64,000 bases of DNA from Dendronalium phyllosphericum CENA369 (lineage in GTDB: Bacteria > Cyanobacteriota > Cyanobacteriia > Cyanobacteriales > Nostocaceae). The stretch lies in the NCBI RefSeq assembly GCF_016056275.1, contig NZ_JAECZA010000001.1:62934-126933 (forward strand), in the 5' to 3' direction. The notes under the pieces were generated by a model. The model was given only the letters and a program-made list of their open reading frames with translations. It did not search any database and was not told where the DNA came from. Of the stretch, positions 35,503-44,258 are shown piece by piece (position 1 is the stretch's first letter; each line of letters opens with the position of its first letter). Position numbers and translations under genes: made by a program.

Positions 35503-36627
35503 ATGCGCGTTGCAATTCTCCGCAGAACACCACAAGTTTCTTTCAGCATGGATGTTTACGCTGATGGTTTAGTCAGTGGGCTGAAGGCTGTTCGACCAAC
35601 ATGGGAAATTGTGGAATTTGCACCAGCACAATATCCGTCAGATAAAAAGAACAGTGTTTGGTTGCTCGGACTGTGGAAGTACTACGAACGCTATTGGCGT
35701 TATCCTCGCACGATCCAAAAACAGAATGCTGATATCTTCCATATCATCGATCATAGTGACGGTCACTTAGCCCGGTGGCTCCAGATAAAAGCTCAACCAA
35801 AGATAGTCACATGCCATGATTTGATCAACTTATTTCAACCGGAAAACATTTATGGTCGGACACCTTTACCCTTTGTTAGTATGGCAGCTTGGAAATTTGC
35901 CATTAGAGGAATGGAGAAAGCCGATCGCATTATCAGTGTTTCTGCTCATACAGCCAAAGATGTAGTCAACAACTTAAAGATTATCAAAGAGAATATTACA
36001 GTCGTACCTGATGCTATTGAGTCAATTTTTCGCATCCTTCCACAAACAACAGTTAAATCCTTACGCCAGCAAAATGGTGTTTCACCAGAAACATTATGTT
36101 TGCTCAATGTGGGTTCCAATCATCCGCGCAAAAATGTTTTTACTATCTTAAAAATTATGAAAGCTCTTAAGGAACAGAGATTGCCTGTTTACTTTTGGAA
36201 AACAGGTGCTGACTTTACATCCGAGCAAAAAGTTTTTATTAAAACCCACGAACTGCAAAATTACATTGCCTATTTAGGCAAGCCCGATAAAGAAAAATTA
36301 GTTCAAATTTATAATGCTGCTGATGTACTTATAGCTCCATCACTTTACGAAGGATTTGGTATGACTATTCTTGAAGCTATGGCCTGTGGAACGCCAGTCA
36401 TCACTTCAAATGTTACATCTCTTCCGGAAGTAGCAGGCAATGCAGCTATTTTAGTCGATCCAATGGATGTTCAAGCAATGGTAAAGGCAGTATGTCGTCT
36501 TTTGGAAGAGCCTAACTACCGTAGCTCGTTAATTGAAGCAGGTTTAGATAGAGTTAAACCTTTTACTTGGGAAAATACTGCTGAACAAATCGCTACAGTT
36601 TATGAAACAATGCTGGAGAAAAGATAA
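35503..36627 (+). CDS. family 4 glycosyltransferase (mannosyltransferase-like)
   Basis: A 374-residue GT-B enzyme. VTCHDLINLFQPENIYG, ISVSAHTAKDVV, LLNVGSNHPRKN and APSLYEGFGMTILEAMACGTPVITSNVTSLPEVAG (with the two catalytic Glu residues of E-x7-E) are clear. The sequence resembles MtfB-like mannosyltransferases, but the donor is inferred only by resemblance. GC content is higher than in the adjacent GT2 genes. Confidence 0.88.
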   Translation: MRVAILRRTPQVSFSMDVYADGLVSGLKAVRPTWEIVEFAPAQYPSDKKNSVWLLGLWKYYERYWRYPRTIQKQNADIFHIIDHSDGHLARWLQIKAQPKIVTCHDLINLFQPENIYGRTPLPFVSMAAWKFAIRGMEKADRIISVSAHTAKDVVNNLKIIKENITVVPDAIESIFRILPQTTVKSLRQQNGVSPETLCLLNVGSNHPRKNVFTILKIMKALKEQRLPVYFWKTGADFTSEQKVFIKTHELQNYIAYLGKPDKEKLVQIYNAADVLIAPSLYEGFGMTILEAMACGTPVITSNVTSLPEVAGNAAILVDPMDVQAMVKAVCRLLEEPNYRSSLIEAGLDRVKPFTWENTAEQIATVYETMLEKR

Positions 36628-36737
36628 ATTGTCTACAAGTGTTATTTTTGCCTAAGTATGCATCTTGAATTTAGTTACAGGTAAAAGTAGTTTTTTACGT
36701 AATTAACAACTCGGTATAATAATTAAAAAGACTAGCT

Positions 36738-37544
36738 ATGATAAATTCTCAACAATTAACCATTCTTGTAAATAGCACAGATAGTTTTGAGGATTGTTGG
36801 CAGCCTTTTTTTACTCTTTTTTCAATTTATTGGCCAAATTGTCCATACCCAATAGTGCTAAACACTGAGACAAAATCTTTCTCTTATCCTGGTCTGAATA
36901 TTCAATGCTCTCAAGTAGGAGCTAATGAGTCAGGTAAAAGGTTAAATTGGAGCGATTGTCTAATTCGCTGTATTGATAAAATTCATTCAAAATATATTTT
37001 CTATTTACAGGAAGACTATTTTCTAAATGATTATGTAAACGCTAGTCTTATCGATGATTTTCTTCAAATAATGGAAAATGAAGGATATTCCCATATCCGA
37101 CTAAGAGAGTCTATTGCAAATAGTCCTCACAAGCCATCTTCTAAATATCCTCTTCTCTGGAAAATCTCTCAAAAATCTAACTATCGTATTGGGTTACAAG
37201 CTGGTTTATGGGTCAAAGATAGACTGCGTTTTTATCTGAAACCGAATGAGACAGGATGGGAATTTGAACGCTGGGGAAACCGTAGGGCGCAGAAGATTAA
37301 TGACTCTTTTTACTGTCAAAATCTTGATTACTTCAATCGCCAAAATAGATATATTTTTCCGTATTATCCTACAGGAATAGTGAAAGGTAAATGGTTTAAA
37401 CCTGCTGTTGTCGATCTGTTTAAACAACATAAAATTGAGGTTGATTTTTCAAATCGAGGATTTTATGAATTAGATAAAATACAAAATTTAGTGCAATTAT
37501 TGAGAAGTAAAATACGAAAAATATTCATGCTTTATATTCCATAA
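36738..37544 (+). CDS. hypothetical protein, possible glycosyltransferase-like
   Basis: A 268-residue soluble protein. It opens with a strand (QLTILVNSTDSFEDCW) and contains a RLNWSDCLIRCI stretch followed by KYIFYLQEDYFLND. That arrangement (Rossmann-like start, then an acidic metal-binding-like strand end) resembles GT-A glycosyltransferases with EDxF in place of DxD. Position between glycosyltransferase genes, 9 bp before the next one, supports a role in the same pathway. No family is named with confidence. Confidence 0.6.
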   Translation: MINSQQLTILVNSTDSFEDCWQPFFTLFSIYWPNCPYPIVLNTETKSFSYPGLNIQCSQVGANESGKRLNWSDCLIRCIDKIHSKYIFYLQEDYFLNDYVNASLIDDFLQIMENEGYSHIRLRESIANSPHKPSSKYPLLWKISQKSNYRIGLQAGLWVKDRLRFYLKPNETGWEFERWGNRRAQKINDSFYCQNLDYFNRQNRYIFPYYPTGIVKGKWFKPAVVDLFKQHKIEVDFSNRGFYELDKIQNLVQLLRSKIRKIFMLYIP

Positions 37545-37553
37545 AGTTAAACA

Positions 37554-38804
37554 ATGAAGAATTTAAAGATTTTAGTGTCTGCCTATGCTTGTAGACCAAA
37601 TATGGGTTCTGAGCCTGGAGTGGGTTGGAATACAGTTCGAGAATTAGGTAAATACCATAAAATATGGGTGCTTACTCGCGAGGATAATCGCTCGTTTATT
37701 GAAGCTGAACTGAGTCATTATCAAACTCAAGGGCTTAATTTTGTGTACCTTGACTTCTCTGGATATCGGTGGTGGAAACATGGTCTTGGGGGAGTACATC
37801 TTCACTACTATCTGTGGCAGATCAAAGCTTATTTAATTGCTCGTAAGCTACATAGTGAGATCGGTTTTGACATAGCACATCATGTGACTTATGTCAGGTA
37901 TTCGTCACCCAGTTTTGTTTCACTATTACCAATTCCCTTTATCTGGGGTCCTGTAGGAGGTGGAGAATCAACTCCCAAAGCTTTTTACAAAGATTTCAGC
38001 CTTCGTAGCAGAATCTACGAATTGTTGAGAAATCTGGCTCGCTGGCTAGGAGAACAAGACCCATTTGTACGTCTGACCGCGCGACGTAGCAGCCTAGCTT
38101 GGGCTACAACTGAAGATACGGCTAAAAGGTTGCATCACATCGGTGCAAAAAATGTTCGAGTACGTTCTCAGTTGGGTATTTCTCAGGAGGAATTGATTAA
38201 AATAGATTACACAATGCCGATTAATTCTCCAATCCGGTTCATCAGTGTCGGTCGACTTCTGCACTGGAAAGGTTTTCATTTGGGATTAGCTGCATTTGCC
38301 AAAGCAAATCTTTCTGATTGTGAGTATTGGATTGTCGGCGAAGGACCTGAAGAACAACAACTACGAATTCTCACTCAAGAACTAGGTATTAGCGAACAAG
38401 TGAAATTTTGCGGTAGTTTGTCTCGTAACCAGACCTGGAGTAAGATAGGACACTGCCATATTTTAGTTCATCCTAGCTTGCACGAATCAGGGGGATTTGT
38501 ATGTTTGGAAGCAATGGCTTTAGGGCGACCAGTGATTTGTTTGGATTTAGGTGGTCCAGCCGTTCAGGTGACATCAGAAACTGGCTTTAAAATCCCAGCA
38601 CATACACCTGAGCAAGCTGTGGATGAGTTAGCTGAAGCCATAGCTTGTTTGGCTCAAGACTCAGAATTACGACTAAGCATGGGTCGTGCAGGAGAAAAAC
38701 GGGTTGCCCAATTTTTTAACTGGGATATAAAAGCGAAATCTTTAGCGCAGCTCTATGAAGAAATAGTTGGCGATCGCAAATGCAGTGGTAAAGTTTTAGC
38801 TTAA
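37554..38804 (+). CDS. family 4 glycosyltransferase, paralogue A of a converted pair
   Basis: A 416-residue GT-B enzyme. The N terminus is KILVSAYACRPNMGSEPGVGWN, the nucleotide-sugar domain has FISVGRLLHWKGF and IVGEGPEEQQLRIL, and the catalytic region is LVHPSLHESGGFVCLEAMALGRP. Residues about 109-355 are identical in amino-acid sequence to the protein encoded at 41644, and the underlying DNA also appears identical, while the first 108 and last 60 residues differ clearly. Donor unknown. It starts 9 bp after the previous gene. Confidence 0.88.
   Translation: MKNLKILVSAYACRPNMGSEPGVGWNTVRELGKYHKIWVLTREDNRSFIEAELSHYQTQGLNFVYLDFSGYRWWKHGLGGVHLHYYLWQIKAYLIARKLHSEIGFDIAHHVTYVRYSSPSFVSLLPIPFIWGPVGGGESTPKAFYKDFSLRSRIYELLRNLARWLGEQDPFVRLTARRSSLAWATTEDTAKRLHHIGAKNVRVRSQLGISQEELIKIDYTMPINSPIRFISVGRLLHWKGFHLGLAAFAKANLSDCEYWIVGEGPEEQQLRILTQELGISEQVKFCGSLSRNQTWSKIGHCHILVHPSLHESGGFVCLEAMALGRPVICLDLGGPAVQVTSETGFKIPAHTPEQAVDELAEAIACLAQDSELRLSMGRAGEKRVAQFFNWDIKAKSLAQLYEEIVGDRKCSGKVLA
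37877..38620 (+). repeat. 744-bp direct repeat, copy A
   Basis: Compared by eye, this stretch matches 41973-42716 without a visible difference, at a constant offset of 4096 bp. It lies wholly inside the glycosyltransferase gene 37554-38804. The sequence diverges sharply at both borders. Confidence 0.9.
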
Positions 38805-38819
38805 AGGCGCGATAAAGCA

Positions 38820-39998
38820 ATGCGTATCCTAAGTATACATAACAACTATCAAATCCGTGGTGGCGAGGACGAATCTCGTGAGTCAGAAGAAAGACTGTTA
38901 CGAGAAATGGGTCATGAAGTTGACGTATACCAAGAGCATAATGACCGGGTAGCAGAACTAGGAGCCGTACCGATGGCACTCAGAACTGTCTGGTCAACAG
39001 AGTCTTACAACATAGTTAAACAAAAACTCAGTAGTTCAAATTACGACATAGTCCATATACAGAATTTTTTTCCTTTAATTTCACCCTCTGTTTACTATGC
39101 CGCAAAGTCTGTAGGCGTGCCTGTAGTTCAAACCTTGCGAAATTACCGCCTCCTATGTCCTAATGGCTTATTTTTCCGCGATGGGGAAGTCTGTGAAGAT
39201 TGTATGGGTAAATTCATTCCCTATCCTGGAGTTTTGCATGGTTGCTACCGCGAAAACCGATCGGCAACTGGAGCCGTAGCAACCATGCTAACTGTACACC
39301 GCGCTATGCGTACTTGGATAGAGATGGTAGATGTATATATTGCTCTAACTGAGTTTGCGCGGCAGAAATTTATCGCAGGCGGTCTGCCAGCCGAAAAAAT
39401 CGTAGTCAAACCTAACTTTGTGAATCCCGACCCAGGTGTAGGGAAGGGTTCGGGTGGCTATGCTCTTTTTGTAGGAAGACTTTCTACAGAAAAGGGATTA
39501 GACACTTTACTTGCTGCTTGGGAACATCTAGACAGCAAAGTACCTCTAAAAATTGTTGGGGATGGTCCTCTAAGTTCTCAGGTTATGGAATCAGTCAAAA
39601 GACTACCTGAAGTAGAGTGGCTGGGACGCAGACCGATGTCAGAAGTACATCACCTGATGGGAGAAGCAATATTTTTAATCTTCCCCTCCAAATGGTATGA
39701 AACTTTTGGTCGCGTGGCAGTTGAAGCTTTTGCTAAAGGTACTCCCGTAATTGCTGCTAATATTGGGGCGATCGCAGAATTGGTAGACTCTGGTCGAACA
39801 GGCTTACATTTTTCACCTAGTAATTCAGAAGATTTAGCTGCCAAGGTGGAATGGGCTTTAGCAAATCCAACTTCGCTTGCCCAGATGCGTCATCAAGCAA
39901 GGGCTGAGTTTGATGATAAGTACACTTCTAAAGAAAACTACCGAAGAATAATGGAAATTTACAGGAAGGTTTGTAATTGTAAGCTTTCAACAATCTGA
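38820..39998 (+). CDS. family 4 glycosyltransferase, first of a paralogous pair
   Basis: A 392-residue GT-B enzyme beginning MRILSIHNNYQIRGGEDESR. It has the two-Cys insert VCEDCMGKFIPYPGVLHGCY, nucleotide-sugar domain FVGRLSTEKGLDTLL and catalytic block FPSKWYETFGRVAVEAFAKGTPVIA. It is clearly homologous along its length to the protein at 42970, but the two have diverged and share no long identical tract. It follows paralogue A of the preceding pair by 15 bp. Confidence 0.88.
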   Translation: MRILSIHNNYQIRGGEDESRESEERLLREMGHEVDVYQEHNDRVAELGAVPMALRTVWSTESYNIVKQKLSSSNYDIVHIQNFFPLISPSVYYAAKSVGVPVVQTLRNYRLLCPNGLFFRDGEVCEDCMGKFIPYPGVLHGCYRENRSATGAVATMLTVHRAMRTWIEMVDVYIALTEFARQKFIAGGLPAEKIVVKPNFVNPDPGVGKGSGGYALFVGRLSTEKGLDTLLAAWEHLDSKVPLKIVGDGPLSSQVMESVKRLPEVEWLGRRPMSEVHHLMGEAIFLIFPSKWYETFGRVAVEAFAKGTPVIAANIGAIAELVDSGRTGLHFSPSNSEDLAAKVEWALANPTSLAQMRHQARAEFDDKYTSKENYRRIMEIYRKVCNCKLSTI

Positions 39999-40027
39999 CT
40001 CAAGCAATTAAAACCACAGGGAGAAGT

Positions 40028-41398
40028 ATGAATGCAGAAATAGCACGTCGTACAAAACCAGAAGGATATATCCAAAACACAAGTTTAATATTAATCGCAC
40101 TTGCTAGCACTTTTTTTTCTCGTCTTATTGAGACTGCGGGTTTACCCGGATTAATCAATTTTCTACACTTTGCCATTGTCCCTGTAACTGTTGGAATCGT
40201 ACTAGCTAGTAGCAGAGCCAAAGACAGGTATCAAATAGCAAGTACTTGGGCTATTTTATCTGGTCTACTTCTCTTTTTAGGGGTGATGTTAATTAGTGCC
40301 CTTTTAAATAAAGCAGGATTAATTAATGTAGTATTGGATTTCTTGCTTCTTGGAGAACCTTTTCTGTTACTGGCAGCTATAATTAGTATTCCTTTTTCCC
40401 CAAAAAGTTTGGCAAAATTACAAACTTGGATAATGCGTTTTTGCTTTATTAATCTCTTTCTGGCTTATTTACAAAACTATATTATAGTACCATACTTTTA
40501 TAATTATTTACATACCAACCTTGGCGGTGCAGATCTCGTCCAAGGAGTTTTCTTTATCTCTGGAGGTGGTAATAGTTTATCAGCTGGTGTTTCCCTAATT
40601 TTTAGCGTGTATATTTTTCAAAAGGTAAATAAGGCTCCTTTTTGGCTGCGAATCATTGTGCCTCTTGCCTCATTTTGGCAGGTGTTGATGAGTGACTCAA
40701 AGCAACCACTAGTAGTATTCATAATAGCTTGGGCTATTTTGTCACTGGTTACATTTAAGAATATTCGCAAATTATTTTTGTATGTAATAAGTGTAGTTGT
40801 TGTTATAGCCGTCCTTTTTTGGTGCATCCAAAATTTAGAAATCTTTCGAGCTTACAAAACTTACGTCGATCCCTATTGGTACGACCCGAACGAGCGTACT
40901 ATGCAAATTAAATTTGCTGCATTGCGTATTATCCCTTCATATTATCATTCACCTTTAAATCTGTGGTTTGGTCTAGGTCCTGGTCATACCGTTGGACGCT
41001 TAGGAGGAGGGATGCTTAGTAAGTATGAAGATTTACTCAAGCCACTGGGAGTTACAATTAGTCCTGTTGGTCAAGCTGTTTGGGATGAATTTGGCTCTCT
41101 TGCCTTTGGAGGCCAAGTAGGTTCCATAAGCACTATTTTTTCTCCTTTTTGGGGCTGGGCTGGAATCTGGGGAGATTTAGGATTTGTTGGCTTAGGAACA
41201 TATCTTTATCTTGCCTCTTTAGTCTGGAGTAGACTTTGCAAAGATAGTTTTTCTAAGTTTTTATTGCTTAATGTATTAATAGTTGGTTTTGTTTTTACTC
41301 AGTTGGAAGAACCTGGTTACATGCTCTTCATAGCTATGATAGTAGGTCTGATATGGCAGGAAAATAGGCAAGAAAATTTAAAGATGTATGGAAGATAA
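40028..41398 (+). CDS. Wzy-like polysaccharide polymerase / O-antigen ligase-type membrane protein
   Basis: A 456-residue protein with about ten transmembrane helices and a large hydrophilic loop at about residues 265-375 (containing RAYKTYVDPYWYDPNERTMQ and LWFGLGPGHTVGRLGG). This layout, with a periplasmic loop rich in Arg, Tyr and Gly, is that of Wzy polymerases and WaaL-type ligases. In a Wzy role it would join repeat units in the periplasm. Sequence conservation in the family is weak, so the call rests on topology, the GLGPG loop and location. A GGGAGA ribosome site precedes ATG 40028. Confidence 0.72.
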   Translation: MNAEIARRTKPEGYIQNTSLILIALASTFFSRLIETAGLPGLINFLHFAIVPVTVGIVLASSRAKDRYQIASTWAILSGLLLFLGVMLISALLNKAGLINVVLDFLLLGEPFLLLAAIISIPFSPKSLAKLQTWIMRFCFINLFLAYLQNYIIVPYFYNYLHTNLGGADLVQGVFFISGGGNSLSAGVSLIFSVYIFQKVNKAPFWLRIIVPLASFWQVLMSDSKQPLVVFIIAWAILSLVTFKNIRKLFLYVISVVVVIAVLFWCIQNLEIFRAYKTYVDPYWYDPNERTMQIKFAALRIIPSYYHSPLNLWFGLGPGHTVGRLGGGMLSKYEDLLKPLGVTISPVGQAVWDEFGSLAFGGQVGSISTIFSPFWGWAGIWGDLGFVGLGTYLYLASLVWSRLCKDSFSKFLLLNVLIVGFVFTQLEEPGYMLFIAMIVGLIWQENRQENLKMYGR

Positions 41399-41618
41399 AC
41401 TTTTATAGCAAGTCTTTATTTACAATCAGTAGTTAATATGGATCAACAAAAAGGAAAATTGTTTGTATTGCCGAAGTCTTAAATACTTTTTACATGTGGG
41501 TGATAAATTTACAATAATTTTAAAATTATTGAACAGCAATATCTGCAAGTATTTATACACTTTTACCATCGTAAATGAAACATAAATACGTTACACATCA
41601 ATCTGTATAATAAAACAC

Positions 41619-41641
41619 AAATCTCGATACTGACGAGATTT
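41619..41641 (+). promoter_or_regulatory. hairpin with T run immediately before a start codon
   Basis: AAATCTCG (41619-41626) pairs with CGAGATTT (41634-41641) around a 7-base loop, running into TTTTT. The ATG of the next gene follows 2 bases later, at 41644. The hairpin would hide the ribosome-binding region and looks like a terminator or attenuator. Confidence 0.6.
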
Positions 41642-41643
41642 TT

Positions 41644-42876
41644 ATGAAAATTATTATTTCTGCGTATGCCTGCGAACCAGGTCAAGGTTCTGAGCCAGGG
41701 GTCGGCTGGAATGTCGTTCGGGAAGTCAGCAAATATCACCAAGTCTGGGTCTTGACCTCACACTGCCACCGCCTAGGTATTGAAGCGGAACTAGCAAGCA
41801 ACCCCTTGCCTAACCTAAACTTCGTTTACCTCGATCCCTTTGGCTGGGTAATAGATTGGAGCCTGAAAGGAAAACAGACACAGAGGTGGGTTCAGTTTCA
41901 CTACTACATCTGGCAAATTAAAGCTTATTTTGTCAGTTGCTTACTCTACCAAGAAATTAACTTTGACATAGTACATCATGTGACTTATGTCAGGTATTCG
42001 TCACCCAGTTTTGTTTCACTATTACCAATTCCCTTTATCTGGGGTCCTGTAGGAGGTGGAGAATCAACTCCCAAAGCTTTTTACAAAGATTTCAGCCTTC
42101 GTAGCAGAATCTACGAATTGTTGAGAAATCTGGCTCGCTGGCTAGGAGAACAAGACCCATTTGTACGTCTGACCGCGCGACGTAGCAGCCTAGCTTGGGC
42201 TACAACTGAAGATACGGCTAAAAGGTTGCATCACATCGGTGCAAAAAATGTTCGAGTACGTTCTCAGTTGGGTATTTCTCAGGAGGAATTGATTAAAATA
42301 GATTACACAATGCCGATTAATTCTCCAATCCGGTTCATCAGTGTCGGTCGACTTCTGCACTGGAAAGGTTTTCATTTGGGATTAGCTGCATTTGCCAAAG
42401 CAAATCTTTCTGATTGTGAGTATTGGATTGTCGGCGAAGGACCTGAAGAACAACAACTACGAATTCTCACTCAAGAACTAGGTATTAGCGAACAAGTGAA
42501 ATTTTGCGGTAGTTTGTCTCGTAACCAGACCTGGAGTAAGATAGGACACTGCCATATTTTAGTTCATCCTAGCTTGCACGAATCAGGGGGATTTGTATGT
42601 TTGGAAGCAATGGCTTTAGGGCGACCAGTGATTTGTTTGGATTTAGGTGGTCCAGCCGTTCAGGTGACATCAGAAACTGGCTTTAAAATCCCAGCACATA
42701 CACCTGAGCAAGCTGTACAAGATATTGCCCAAGCAATGAGGTGTTTGGTCTCAGACCCAGAGTTAAGATTGTGTATGGGTCATGCTGGTCAACAACGGGT
42801 AAAAAAATTTTTTAGTTGGGAGATTAAAGGTTTTTTCTTATCAGAACTATATAAAGAAGTTTGTAATCAGCAATAA
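41644..42876 (+). CDS. family 4 glycosyltransferase, paralogue B of a converted pair
   Basis: A 410-residue GT-B enzyme beginning MKIIISAYACEPGQGSEPGV. Its residues about 111-357 are identical to those of the protein at 37554 and the DNA is identical there too as far as can be seen, whereas N- and C-terminal parts share only about half of residues. The catalytic block LVHPSLHESGGFVCLEAMALG lies in the shared part, so both enzymes probably use the same donor, while the divergent N-terminal domain (acceptor side) may give different acceptors. A terminator-like hairpin ends 2 bases before its ATG. Confidence 0.88.
   Translation: MKIIISAYACEPGQGSEPGVGWNVVREVSKYHQVWVLTSHCHRLGIEAELASNPLPNLNFVYLDPFGWVIDWSLKGKQTQRWVQFHYYIWQIKAYFVSCLLYQEINFDIVHHVTYVRYSSPSFVSLLPIPFIWGPVGGGESTPKAFYKDFSLRSRIYELLRNLARWLGEQDPFVRLTARRSSLAWATTEDTAKRLHHIGAKNVRVRSQLGISQEELIKIDYTMPINSPIRFISVGRLLHWKGFHLGLAAFAKANLSDCEYWIVGEGPEEQQLRILTQELGISEQVKFCGSLSRNQTWSKIGHCHILVHPSLHESGGFVCLEAMALGRPVICLDLGGPAVQVTSETGFKIPAHTPEQAVQDIAQAMRCLVSDPELRLCMGHAGQQRVKKFFSWEIKGFFLSELYKEVCNQQ
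41973..42716 (+). repeat. 744-bp direct repeat, copy B
   Basis: Same sequence and orientation as 37877-38620. The first mismatch on the left is at 41972 (T against C) and similarity falls away after 42716. Confidence 0.9.
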
Positions 42877-42969
42877 ATACCTGAGCTAACAAACCTGAAT
42901 TTTACCAGTTTCTACCCTTCTAACCTAATTTATCAATTATTTATCAAAATCCAGCTTAGAGAAACAAGC

Positions 42970-44178
42970 ATGAAGCTGTTAATTTTACATAATCGCTACC
43001 GATTTGCTGGTGGCGAAGATAGGGTAGTTCAGGCAGAAAAAAGGTTATTAGAGGCGAATGGTCATGAAGTGATTTTGTTGGAAGAAAATAACCATAGTAT
43101 AGTCAGCGTTTGGGATACATTTGTAGCAGCAGGAGGAGCTATTTATTCTTTTGCAGCTAAAAACCGGGTCGAAGCAGAAATAAGACGATTCTGCCCAGAA
43201 ATAGTACATGTGCATAACTTTTTTCCGCTCCTTTCTCCTGCTGTGTACGACGCTTGTTATAGTGCGGGAGTACCTGTTGTTCAAACTCTTCACAACTATC
43301 GGCTTGCTTGTCCTAAAGCAATGCCATTTCGAGATGGTAATACTTGTGAAGATTGCATTGGCAAACTAATACCTTGGTCAAGTGTTGTTCATGCTTGCTA
43401 CCGCAACTCTCATCTTCAAAGTTCAGTTGTGGCAACAATGAGTACTTGGCATCGACTACAAGGTACTTGGCAAAAGCGAGTAAATGCTTATATTGTTTTT
43501 ACCCATTTTCAAAAACAAAAAATGGTTCAAGCCCGACTACCGCCAGAAAAAATTTATATCAAACCAAATTTTGTTTTCCATACTGACTGCGTGCATAAAG
43601 ATAGCCAGTATAATAACTACATACTTTTTGTTGGAAGACTTTCAGAAGAAAAGGGAGTTTCACTTCTGATTGATGCTTATGTTCAGAACAACTTATCTAT
43701 ACCACTAAAAATTGTTGGTGACGGCCCGTTACGTCTGGGACTACAAGCAAAAGTTCAAAACGCAGGATTTAGCAATTTGATTGAATTTTTAGGATTTCAG
43801 GATCAATCAACAGTTTTTCAACTAATGCATAATGCAAAGTTTTTAGTAATACCTTCCATTTGGTATGAAGCCTTTCCTTTAACTATCGTAGAAGCTTTTG
43901 CTTGTAGTCTTCCTGTATTAGCTCCTAAATTAGGGAGTATGGCAGAGATAGTAGAAGATGGAGTAAATGGTTTGCACTTTGAAGCTAGAAATCCTCAGGA
44001 TTTAGCTGCTAAAATCAACTGGGCAATAAAACACTCAGAAGTAATGGGCACTATTGGTAAAAATGCTCGTTCTACTTATGAATTAAAATATACGTCAGAA
44101 GCTAATTACAACCAGCTAATTAAAATTTATCAAGAAGTAATTGATAAAGCTAAGTTTAAATTAGGCAACAAATTTTAG
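42970..44178 (+). CDS. family 4 glycosyltransferase, second of a paralogous pair
   Basis: A 402-residue GT-B enzyme beginning MKLLILHNRYRFAGGEDRVV. Motifs TCEDCIGKLIPWSSVVHACYR, FVGRLSEEKGVSLLI and IPSIWYEAFPLTIVEAFACSLPVLAP parallel those of the protein at 38820. It follows paralogue B by about 90 bp, repeating the gene order found before the polymerase. It is the last gene of the plus-strand locus and converges on the lasso-peptide cluster. Confidence 0.88.
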   Translation: MKLLILHNRYRFAGGEDRVVQAEKRLLEANGHEVILLEENNHSIVSVWDTFVAAGGAIYSFAAKNRVEAEIRRFCPEIVHVHNFFPLLSPAVYDACYSAGVPVVQTLHNYRLACPKAMPFRDGNTCEDCIGKLIPWSSVVHACYRNSHLQSSVVATMSTWHRLQGTWQKRVNAYIVFTHFQKQKMVQARLPPEKIYIKPNFVFHTDCVHKDSQYNNYILFVGRLSEEKGVSLLIDAYVQNNLSIPLKIVGDGPLRLGLQAKVQNAGFSNLIEFLGFQDQSTVFQLMHNAKFLVIPSIWYEAFPLTIVEAFACSLPVLAPKLGSMAEIVEDGVNGLHFEARNPQDLAAKINWAIKHSEVMGTIGKNARSTYELKYTSEANYNQLIKIYQEVIDKAKFKLGNKF

Positions 44179-44258
44179 TTTACTTGAGTTAAAAATATGA
44201 TTTTTTTATATAGTATATGTATCTTAAATTATTTTAATTAAGTATTTGTATTACTTTT

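Noticed and set aside
38094-42375. Two identical 61-codon minus-strand ORFs at 38094 and 42190
   Set aside because: They are antisense shadows within the two copies of the 744-bp repeat; their identity only confirms the repeat.
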